From the NCBI GenBank assembly GCA_036985755.1, contig BTQG01000082.1:1-10843 (forward strand): a stretch of 10,843 bases of DNA, given 5' to 3'. The stretch is from JACZST01 sp036985755 (GTDB taxonomy: Bacteria > Actinomycetota > Acidimicrobiia > Spongiisociales > UBA5794). The position numbers and the translations under genes were made by a program. The notes below the pieces were generated by a model that saw only the letters and a program-made list of their open reading frames with translations, was not told where the DNA came from and ran no database searches. This document shows, in pieces, positions 1-5,299 of the stretch (the stretch's first letter is position 1; each line of letters begins with the position of its first letter).

Positions 1-49
1 GCTGCGCCTGCAGCGTCTCCACAGACCATGGCATCGAACCCTCCAACAT
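1..49 (-). CDS. IS481-like transposase, N-terminus only (cut by left window edge)
   Basis: Reading leftwards from an ATG at 49-47 gives MLEGSMPWSVETLQAQ before the window ends. A GGGAGG Shine-Dalgarno (complement of 55-60) lies 6 nt upstream of this ATG. The MPW...Q start resembles the beginning of the helix-turn-helix region of IS481/IS3-type transposases, as I remember that family. The repeated GGGGACATGGGT motif just upstream (72-117) also looks like an IS481-type terminus. Only 16 residues are visible, so no DDE residue can be checked. A second possible start is the internal ATG at 34-32. If the reading is wrong, this stretch is merely the end of an unrelated gene or intergenic DNA. Confidence 0.45.
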   Translation of the reverse strand, partial: MLEGSMPWSVETLQAQ

Positions 50-71
50 GAGCGACCTCCCAAGTATCGAG

Positions 72-117
72 TGTCACCCATGTCCCCGTACACCTGTAAC
101 CCATGTCCCCAGTCCAT
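72..117 (-). repeat. Two 23-bp tandem repeats, probable terminus of the IS481-like element
   Basis: Two units with a 23-bp period begin at 72 and 95. Both contain ACCCATGTCCCC (76-87 and 99-110), preceded by TGTC or TGTA. Read on the minus strand this is a repeated GGGGACATGGGT upstream of the transposase start at 49. Repeated motifs of this type are familiar to me as transposase-binding ends of IS481-group elements. The outer boundary is probably near 110-120, directly against the palindromic element at 121. The assignment is inference; the repeat itself is visible. Confidence 0.5.
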
Positions 118-120
118 ACA

Positions 121-285
121 CCACGAAGTGGGGGAGGCGCGAGCAGACGAAGTCTGCGAGCGGAGGGGGCTTTGGGAGCCGGGTATATCCGGATGAGCTC
201 ATCGCGCCAGACTCCCTCCCACAAAGCCCCCTCTGCGTTACGGCTGGCGCCGCAACGCGTCTCCCCCGCTGCCGCGGGGGAGACG
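121..285. repeat. Palindromic REP/MITE-like element, copy 1 (intact)
   Basis: This is a roughly 165-bp element built from inverted arms. GGAGGGGGCTTTGGGAG (162-178) faces CTCCCACAAAGCCCCCTC (216-233). Each arm carries its own small hairpin, for example GCAGAC-GAA-GTCTGC at 143-157. The centre holds a perfect GATGAGCTCATC palindrome (192-203). The right end has a CTCCCCCGC/GCGGGGGAG stem (261-282). A second copy in inverted orientation lies at 1595-1711 plus 3181-3236, so the two copies flank the acyl-CoA dehydrogenase gene. It sits 12 bp beyond the stop of that gene and could fold in its mRNA tail. No ORF inside looks real. It retains the 12-nt IS110 target at 159-170 (minus strand). Confidence 0.85.
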
Positions 286-297
286 AACCAATGCGAT

Positions 298-1500
298 TCA
301 GTCTCTCCCGATCTCTCTGCGGGCGATCACCATCTGGTGTACCTCATCCGGGCCGTCGGCGATTCGCAGCGTTCTGCCAAGTGCCCACATTCTGGCGAGG
401 GGAGTGTCGTCGGAAACGCCGGCACCACCGTGAACCTGGATTGCCTTGTCGAGGACCCACAGCATTGCGCGAGGCGCCACCACCTTTATCGCTGATATCT
501 CGCGGCGGGCTTCCCGATTCCCCACCGTGTCGAGCAGCCAGGCGGTATAGAGCACGAGCAGGCGGGCCTGGTCGATTCGCCACCGCGCCTCTGCGATCCA
601 ATCCCGGACAACTCCTTGCCCTGCGATCGGGCCACCGAACGCGGTGCGCTCCTTCGCTCGGGCCACCATGAGATCGAACGCCCGCTCTGCCATTCCGATC
701 GAGCGCATGGTGTGGTGGATGCGGCCAGGACCGAGTCTTGCCTGGGCGATCATGTACCCGGCGCCTTCACCTGCGATCAGATTCGAGGCCTCGACCCTGA
801 CCTGGTTGTAACGGATCTCGGCATGGCCGCCACGGTCGTGATACCCGAACACCGGGAGATCCCTGACCACCTCGACCCCCTCGGAGTCCATCGGGACCAA
901 GATCATCGAGTATCGCTCCTTCGGTGGTGCCTCCTGGTCGGTGACACCCATCACGATCGCCACCTTGCAATCCGCCGATATTCCACCCGTCGACCACCAT
1001 TTGGTCCCGTCGATCACGTAGTCGTCACCATCGCGAATGATCGAGGTCTCCAGGTTGCGTGGATCGGATGACGCCACATCGGGTTCCGTCATCGAGAAGC
1101 AGGATCGAATCTCGCCGTCGAGCAGGGGCGCCAGCCAACGCTCCTTCTGCTCGTCGGTACCGAAGTCGTGAATGACCTCCATGTTGCCGGTATCCGGGGC
1201 CGAGCAGTTGGTCGCTTCCGGCGCCAGTTCGATGCTTCGCCCCATCATCTCGGCGAGCGGGGCGTATTCAACGTAGGCCAGGCCAGGGCCGTATTCGGTA
1301 TCGGGCAGGAACAGGTTCCACAGCCCCTGATCCTTGGCCTCGCGTTTCAGGGTCTGCAATATCGGGGTCGCTTCGATCCGGCCGCCCTGTTCGTCGGCCT
1401 GCTGAGCGTGCACCGGCTCGGCGGGGTAGACGTGGCTCTCCATGAAGCTACCCAGCCGGTCCAGGTACTCCCTGGTCCGATCACTATGGGAGAAGTCCAT
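298..1500 (-). CDS. Acyl-CoA dehydrogenase family protein (ACAD10/11-like)
   Basis: A 400-residue FAD-dependent flavoenzyme expected to introduce an alpha,beta double bond into an acyl-CoA in the cytoplasm. The family order is visible: an alpha-helical N-terminal domain, the beta-barrel signature CFSMTEPDVASSD (134-146) followed by DGTKWWSTGG (164-173), the substrate-side helix R-x-GPGRIHHTMRSIG (255-269), RTAFGGPIAGQGVV (285-298), and a C-terminal VHGGAGVSDDTPLA (356-369) with ADGPDEVH (381-388). The C-terminal DGPDEVH is typical of the ACAD10/11-like branch, where the catalytic base lies near this motif rather than in the YEGT context of medium-chain enzymes. Length is normal. The ATG at 1500 has no Shine-Dalgarno but sits 6 nt after a TACTGT box, so it is probably leaderless. 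The gene is monocistronic here. The exact acyl substrate cannot be read from sequence. Confidence 0.93.
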   Translation of the reverse strand: MDFSHSDRTREYLDRLGSFMESHVYPAEPVHAQQADEQGGRIEATPILQTLKREAKDQGLWNLFLPDTEYGPGLAYVEYAPLAEMMGRSIELAPEATNCSAPDTGNMEVIHDFGTDEQKERWLAPLLDGEIRSCFSMTEPDVASSDPRNLETSIIRDGDDYVIDGTKWWSTGGISADCKVAIVMGVTDQEAPPKERYSMILVPMDSEGVEVVRDLPVFGYHDRGGHAEIRYNQVRVEASNLIAGEGAGYMIAQARLGPGRIHHTMRSIGMAERAFDLMVARAKERTAFGGPIAGQGVVRDWIAEARWRIDQARLLVLYTAWLLDTVGNREARREISAIKVVAPRAMLWVLDKAIQVHGGAGVSDDTPLARMWALGRTLRIADGPDEVHQMVIARREIGRD

Positions 1501-1506
1501 GAGGGC

Positions 1507-1512
1507 ACAGTA
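1507..1512 (-). promoter_or_regulatory. -10 box of a leaderless promoter for the acyl-CoA dehydrogenase
   Basis: On the minus strand TACTGT (1512 to 1507) fits TANNNT. It is followed by exactly six bases, GCCCTC, and then the ATG, so transcription starting 7 nt after the box would begin at the start codon. No Shine-Dalgarno is present. No convincing -35 is seen. The same geometry recurs at the protease gene (9270-9275). Confidence 0.55.
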
Positions 1513-1594
1513 GCGGTCGAGCTAGCCCCGCGGTCTCCAGCTCGGAATGGGCTATTGGAGGGCTGTGCTCAGATCAGCTTCATTCGACATCTCG

Positions 1595-1711
1595 GTCTCT
1601 CCCGCCGAGCGGGGGAGACGCGGCGAAGCTGATGCTTCGCCGCAGAGGGGGCTTTGGGAGGGAACCACTCGGATGAGCTCATTCGAGACTCTCAACCTCC
1701 CAGAGCCCCCT
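1595..1711. repeat. Palindromic element copy 2, left part (interrupted by IS110)
   Basis: This is the inverted counterpart of copy 1. It starts with a CTCCCGCCGAGCGGGGGAG stem (1600-1618), then a GGCGAAG/CTTCGCC hairpin (1622-1640), AGAGGGGGCTTTGGGAG (1644-1660), the shared CGGATGAGCTCAT centre (1670-1682), and CCTCCCAGAGCCCCCT (1696-1711), where homology stops abruptly. It resumes at 3181 with CCGCTCGCCGAC, precisely the continuation found in copy 1. The break therefore marks an insertion at a CT dinucleotide. The stretch between the dehydrogenase start (1500) and the transposase start (1934) holds only this repeat and the IS leader. Confidence 0.85.
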
Positions 1712-1719
1712 AATGGGTG

Positions 1720-1910
1720 GGTGCTGGCTTGTTGTGGCAGGCTGGTAGCTGAAGCCGCTGGCTGGTGAGCACTGTTGCCCCCTGGAGCGTTGATTCCTAA
1801 GCGGAGATCGTGCCCTGGCCGGTTGGTGAGGGTTGCCTGTAGCGCTCATGGGGTGTCGTGCCGTTGAGCACTGATCCATTAGGTCGCCGCCGGGTGCCTT
1901 TCGGCTTGAG
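1720..1910 (+). ncRNA. Predicted bridge RNA of the IS110 element
   Basis: The ends are approximate. A 5' stem pairs GGCTT (1726-1730) with AAGCC (1752-1756). The target loop holds GCCCCCT (1777-1783), identical to the left half of the insertion site (1705-1711), and AGCGGAG (1800-1806), the exact complement of CTCCGCT across the right half (CT plus 3181-3185). The donor loop holds TGGGGTGTC (1849-1857), matching 8 of 9 bases of the right end TGGGGTATC (3171-3179) with the difference allowing a G:T wobble, and CCATTAG (1876-1882), the exact complement of CTAATGG at the left end (1710-1716). Hairpins GGAG-CGTTGA-TTCC (1784-1797) and GTGC-CGTTGA-GCAC (1858-1871) separate each guide pair. A GCCG/CGGC hairpin (1889-1905) may close the 3' end. 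The layout matches the published IS621 bridge RNA. Confidence 0.85.
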
Positions 1911-1933
1911 AACAGACGACGAAGGGAGCGAGG

Positions 1934-3157
1934 ATGCTTTTTGTGGGTGATGATTGGGCCGAGGCTCACCATGATGTCCATGTGATGGACGAGGCGGGGA
2001 CCCGGTTGACGAGTCGGCGGCTCCCCGAAGGCTTGGTAGGGATTGGGGGGTTCCATGACCTGGTGGCGGGGCTGGTGGATGATCCCGGCGAGGTGGTGGT
2101 CGGGATCGAAACCGACCGGGGGTTGTGGGTCGAAGCGTTGGTGGCGGCGGGGTATCAGGTGTATGGGATCAACCCGGTGGCGGTGTCGCGTTACCGGGAC
2201 CGTCACTGCCTCTCTGGTGCTAAGTCCGATGCTGGTGACGCCAAGGTGCTGGCAGATCTGGTCCGTACCGACCGGCACAACCATCGACCGGTCGCTGGTG
2301 ACAGTGACCTGGCTGAAGGGGTCAAGGTGTTGGCTCGGGGTCATCAGAACCTGATCTGGGTGAGGAACCGGCACACCAACATGTTGCGTTCGGCGTTACG
2401 TGAGTACTACCCCGCAGCGCTGGAAGCTTTCGACGACTTGGATCATCCCGATACGTTGGCGATCTTGGAACGGGCACCGACACCAGCAACGGGCAGGGTC
2501 TTGACCAGGTCTCAGATCAGAGCCGCGCTGAAACGAGGCGGCCGGCAACGCAACTTCGATGCCCGGGTCGAAACGATCTATGCCGCGTTACGTACCGACC
2601 AGCTCGAAGCATCCGCTGTCGTGACCGAAGCGTTCGCCGCGACGACCAGAGCGGCGGTGGGGATCATTGGTGAGCTCAACGGTCAGATCACTGGACTCGA
2701 GACGGAACTGGCGAACCATTTTGAGCAACACCCGGACGCCGACATTCTCCGTTCCCAGCCAGGACTCGGTGTCGTGCTCGGCGCCCGGGTGCTCGGCGAG
2801 TTCGGGGACGACCCGAACCGATACGCCGACGTCAAGTCTCGCAGAAACTACGCCGGGACGTCCCCGATCACCCGAGCGTCGGGTACCAAACGTTTCGTGT
2901 TGGCCCGCCACATCCGGAACCGGCGCCTCGCTGACGCCATCGACCAATGGGCGTTCTGCTCACTGAGCCAAAGTGTCGGCTGTCGAGCCTTCTACGACCA
3001 GCGGCGAGCCAAAGGCGACCTCCACCACCAAGCACTCCGCGCCCTGGGTAATCGACTCGTCGGCATCCTCCACGGCTGCCTCCGACACGATGCCATCTAC
3101 GACGAAGACACCGCCTGGGCACACCGACAAACCACCATCGAAACGAAAGCGGCTTGA
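1934..3157 (+). CDS. IS110-family transposase (bridge-RNA-guided recombinase)
   Basis: A 407-residue DEDD recombinase. The N-terminal RuvC-like domain shows the acidic residues in family context: D7 in GDDWAE, E59 in GIETD, and D99 and D102 in KSDAGDAKVLADL. A helical linker (about 125-270) includes a likely coiled coil near 240-262. The C-terminal Transposase_20 domain carries LRSQPGLGVVLGARVLGEFGD (272-292) and YAGTSPITRASGTKR (306-320). S316 of the RASG motif is the best candidate for the nucleophilic serine by comparison with the SSG motif of relatives. The start is fixed by AGGGAG (1923-1928) five nt upstream of the ATG. No frameshift or internal stop is present, so it is probably functional. 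Its stop codon lies inside the TTGACA box of the predicted junction promoter. Confidence 0.95.
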   Translation: MLFVGDDWAEAHHDVHVMDEAGTRLTSRRLPEGLVGIGGFHDLVAGLVDDPGEVVVGIETDRGLWVEALVAAGYQVYGINPVAVSRYRDRHCLSGAKSDAGDAKVLADLVRTDRHNHRPVAGDSDLAEGVKVLARGHQNLIWVRNRHTNMLRSALREYYPAALEAFDDLDHPDTLAILERAPTPATGRVLTRSQIRAALKRGGRQRNFDARVETIYAALRTDQLEASAVVTEAFAATTRAAVGIIGELNGQITGLETELANHFEQHPDADILRSQPGLGVVLGARVLGEFGDDPNRYADVKSRRNYAGTSPITRASGTKRFVLARHIRNRRLADAIDQWAFCSLSQSVGCRAFYDQRRAKGDLHHQALRALGNRLVGILHGCLRHDAIYDEDTAWAHRQTTIETKAA

Positions 3158-3180
3158 CAAGATGCGCCCCTGGGGTATCT
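3154..3180 (+). promoter_or_regulatory. -35 half of a promoter completed when the IS circularises
   Basis: TTGACA (3154-3159) is a perfect -35 hexamer. In the integrated form it faces the CCGCTCG flank and has no good -10. In an excised circle position 3180 joins 1712, giving TCTAAT (3178-3180 plus 1712-1714), a 5/6 match to TATAAT with an 18-bp spacer. Transcription would begin near 1720, at the start of the predicted bridge RNA. Junction promoters of this type are known for IS110 and other circle-forming elements. Confidence 0.7.
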
Positions 3181-3236
3181 CCGCTCGCCGACTTCGTCTG
3201 CTCGCGCCTCCCCCACTACGTGGGAGAGGCAGGCGT
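3181..3236. repeat. Palindromic element copy 2, right part
   Basis: This is the continuation of the interrupted repeat after the IS110 element. CCGCTCGCCGACTTCGTCTG (3181-3200) is nearly the reverse complement of 143-165 in copy 1. It is followed by CTCGCGCCTCCCCCAC and a CTCCCAC/GTGGGAG-type terminal stem (3208-3228). It ends about 3 bp before the stop codon of the PhoU-like gene (3239-3241), so a fold in this segment would lie at the 3' end of the phosphate-operon mRNA. Confidence 0.8.
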
Positions 3237-3238
3237 GG

Positions 3239-3904
3239 CTACCGGTCTTCCTTCGCCTCGTCGTAGTAATCGAGCCGGTCGACCGGCATGACCAACGAGG
3301 TCAGGAAGTTCATCACATGAGCGGTGATCCGCTTCAAGAAACGAAAGTACAGGGCACGCGATACCGCATCCGAAGCGGTGCCTTCCCAACGGTAGGCGGC
3401 CTTTACCTGTGCGTCGTAGTCATCGAGAAAGCCGTCGGCCTTGTTGATCAGGCGCTGGGCATGTTCGGTATCCTTGGCTGCGAACGCCTCTGCCGCCTCG
3501 CGGATCAGATGTGACACCCGTTCGCGATACGCTGATAGCTCCGCACGATCCGGAGCGTGCTCGAAGTCGGCGCCGTATCTGACCAGGTCGTAGACGTTCT
3601 TTGCGTAGTCGCCGATGCGTTCGGCGTCCTTCACCGTGCTCATGTAGGCGAGCACGAGCGGCAGGTCGACCGTGTCCTGTACCGAGGCGTGAATCATCAA
3701 CTCGCGCCTGACGTCCTGTTGTGCGACGTTGATGTTGCGATCGGTGCTGCGCACCTCGCGTTTCGTTTCCTTGGATTTGCCACCGCCGAACAAGGCGTCG
3801 GTGGCGGTGTCGAACACCTCGCAGCCGTCGACGAGCATCTGAACGAGTTTGTTCTCCACCTCCTCCACGGCGGAGGAGCCACCTTTGAAGAACTCGAATA
3901 CCAC
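3239..3904 (-). CDS. PhoU-like protein partnered with a Na+/Pi cotransporter
   Basis: A 221-residue soluble, mostly helical protein expected to act in the cytoplasm beside the phosphate transporter encoded just upstream. The first PhoU repeat is clear: VKDAERIGDYAKNV (91-104) carries the E95-x3-D99 metal-binding pattern. The second, LKRITAHVMN (190-199), keeps the helix pattern but has lost the acidic residues, so metal binding may rest on one repeat. Length matches a two-repeat PhoU domain. In many NptA homologues such a domain is fused to the C-terminus of the transporter; here it is a separate gene starting 9 bp after the transporter stop. The start is a GTG fixed by an AGGAGG. Regulation of transport by phosphate status is inferred, not shown. 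Confidence 0.82.
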   Translation of the reverse strand: MVFEFFKGGSSAVEEVENKLVQMLVDGCEVFDTATDALFGGGKSKETKREVRSTDRNINVAQQDVRRELMIHASVQDTVDLPLVLAYMSTVKDAERIGDYAKNVYDLVRYGADFEHAPDRAELSAYRERVSHLIREAAEAFAAKDTEHAQRLINKADGFLDDYDAQVKAAYRWEGTASDAVSRALYFRFLKRITAHVMNFLTSLVMPVDRLDYYDEAKEDR

Positions 3905-3909
3905 GGCAA

Positions 3910-3915
3910 CCTCCT
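3910..3915 (-). promoter_or_regulatory. Shine-Dalgarno fixing the GTG start of the PhoU-like gene
   Basis: AGGAGG on the minus strand lies 5 nt before the GTG at 3904-3902 and overlaps the TAG stop of the transporter (3914-3916). The two genes are therefore probably cotranscribed, with re-initiation likely. Confidence 0.8.
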
Positions 3916-5077
3916 AAAAGATGACAATAACGAGTAGTGGCAGCGCAACAAAGATTGCGAGCACATAGACGATGGCGACCCACTTTCTGGTGGTCGCGAT
4001 CCGGGCAAGGCCGCCGGCCAGGCGGATCGGAATGTGTCGAATTGCCCGAATTGGATAGAGAATCAGGATCCCGAGCAGGTTGAATCCGAGGTGAACCAGC
4101 GCGATCGCCAGCCCGTCCACCGTTCCCGCGGCGAACGCGGCGAGCAGCGCCGTGACCGTGGTCCCGACATTTGCTCCGAGTGTGATCGGATAGGCATTGG
4201 TGACGAGGAGCAGACCCGATGCGACCAGCGGGATCAGGATCGACGTCGTGATGCTCGATGACTGCACGGCAACGGTGATGATCATCCCGACGGTCATGCC
4301 GACCAGTCCGCTTCGTGCCAGGACGACGTTCAGGGAGCGCTCGATCCGCGCCGCGACGAGGATCCTCATGTTTTTCGTGATGTAGATGAGACACAGGAAG
4401 ATGATCAGGAGACCGACTGCGAGGGAGAGACTGCCGAGCACCCGCGGGTTGGTAGTGAGCAGGTCGAGCACGCGTTCGATCTGGATCGCACCCCATTTCA
4501 CCGCCCCTTTGATGGGGCTGTTGAACGAACCTCCTCCAACCGAACCGGCGAAAGCCTCGGCGAGCGCCTCTGCAGGTTTGGACAGCACACCGAAGGCAAG
4601 CTCGAGGGGGAGGATGACGGCTACTGCCAGCAGATTGAAGAAGTCGTGCATGGTGGCGGCGGTGAACGCGAGCCGGAACTCTTCTGAGCGCCGGGCATGA
4701 CCGAGCGAGACCAGGGTGTTGGTCACCGTCGTCCCGATGTTGGCTCCCATGATCATCGGGACTGCGATTTCGAACGGCAGGCTGCCCGCGGCGACGAGTG
4801 CCACGATCGTCGATGTCGTGACCGAGGATGACTGGACCAGCACCGTCGCCAGAATCCCGACTGCCAGCGCCGCCAGGGGATTGGTGATGCCCTCGAATAG
4901 GCTTGCCTCTGCCCCACCGCTCACACCTTTGATGCCGACCTCGAGCAGTTTGACCCCGACGAGGAACAGGTAGAGAAGACCAAGTACCAGGATGAGTCGG
5001 GCCCATGGCGGTATCCGCGAGTGTCCTGCGCTCCCGGCGAGTTCCGGGGCCGACTCGCCCTCGTAGTCTGCCGTCAT
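3914..5077 (-). CDS. Na+/phosphate cotransporter family protein (NptA/PNaS type)
   Basis: A 387-residue polytopic membrane protein expected to couple Na+ entry to inorganic phosphate uptake. The two inverted-repeat cores are intact: VQSSSVTTSTIV (81-92) with GANIGTTVTNT (111-121), and VQSSSITTSIL (271-281) with GANVGTTVTA (301-310). The QSSS and GANxGTT motifs line the substrate and Na+ sites in this family. Hydrophobic segments fall near 27-47, 66-96, 103-125, 145-163, 215-235, 257-290, 297-318, 325-345 and 366-387. I chose the ATG at 5077 because the upstream in-frame GTG at 5221 would add 48 arginine-rich residues unlike the family; an AGGA lies 11 nt before the ATG. The PhoU-like gene follows after 9 bp and replaces the C-terminal PhoU domain of fused relatives. 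No clear PHO box was found upstream. Confidence 0.9.
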   Translation of the reverse strand: MTADYEGESAPELAGSAGHSRIPPWARLILVLGLLYLFLVGVKLLEVGIKGVSGGAEASLFEGITNPLAALAVGILATVLVQSSSVTTSTIVALVAAGSLPFEIAVPMIMGANIGTTVTNTLVSLGHARRSEEFRLAFTAATMHDFFNLLAVAVILPLELAFGVLSKPAEALAEAFAGSVGGGSFNSPIKGAVKWGAIQIERVLDLLTTNPRVLGSLSLAVGLLIIFLCLIYITKNMRILVAARIERSLNVVLARSGLVGMTVGMIITVAVQSSSITTSILIPLVASGLLLVTNAYPITLGANVGTTVTALLAAFAAGTVDGLAIALVHLGFNLLGILILYPIRAIRHIPIRLAGGLARIATTRKWVAIVYVLAIFVALPLLVIVIF

Positions 5078-5276
5078 TGGCGCGGCCGTCCTGACCCTGC
5101 TGACCTGTGCTGGATCCAGCCCGGAGCGAAAAGCACGCGTCGTGTTCTCGCTGTGACTGGTTTCGACCCGGGAGCGTAGCCGTTCGTCCCGGACGCGTAA
5201 CCAACGCCGGCGCACCACCACCCCGGCGCGAAGGACACAGCTCAGCCTGGCGATCTGTTGTGGGGCAGCCTGTGAA

Positions 5277-5296
5277 GCGCGTTGCGATTGCAGCGC
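5277..5296 (-). repeat. Short imperfect hairpin after the membrane-protein gene
   Basis: GCGC plus TGC pair with GCA plus GCGC around a GATT loop, with a 2-nt bulge. It lies 3 bp beyond the stop of the membrane-protein gene. No U-tract follows, so terminator activity is doubtful. I see nothing else identifiable between 5078 and 5299; promoters for the phosphate genes are expected here but none is convincing. Confidence 0.25.
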
Positions 5297-5299
5297 GTG

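Larger units (their letters stand above)
1712..3180 (+). mobile_element. IS110-family insertion sequence, apparently intact, with CT core
   Basis: The element is 1469 bp if one CT core is counted as its own. The left boundary is GCCCCCT(1711)|AATGGG and the right boundary is GGGGTAT-CT(3180)|CCGCTCG. Removing the insert restores GCCCCCTCCGCTCG, which agrees with copy 1 of the palindromic repeat. There are no terminal inverted repeats and no target duplication beyond the CT, as expected for the IS110 group. It contains a 222-nt 5' noncoding region with a predicted bridge RNA, one complete transposase ORF, and only 23 nt after the stop codon. A long 5' and short 3' noncoding end is the IS110-group rather than IS1111-group arrangement. 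It lies between minus-strand genes without breaking either. Confidence 0.92.

Noticed and set aside
48..671. A 207-residue plus-strand reading frame at the left edge
   Set aside because: It crosses the tandem repeat, the palindromic element and the antisense strand of the acyl-CoA dehydrogenase, and its protein has no recognisable domain.
1679..2374. A 231-residue minus-strand reading frame opposite the IS leader and transposase
   Set aside because: It is antisense to the predicted bridge RNA and to the DEDD domain, has low-complexity Pro/His/Arg composition, and shows no ribosome binding site or family motif.
1712..3180. IS1111-group element with the guide RNA at the 3' end
   Set aside because: Only 23 nt follow the stop codon and no terminal inverted repeats are seen; the long noncoding region and all guide matches are 5' of the transposase.
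5078..5221. Longer transporter reading frame starting at the GTG at 5221
   Set aside because: The additional 48 residues are arginine-rich, not membrane-like and unlike the family N-terminus; no Shine-Dalgarno supports that GTG.
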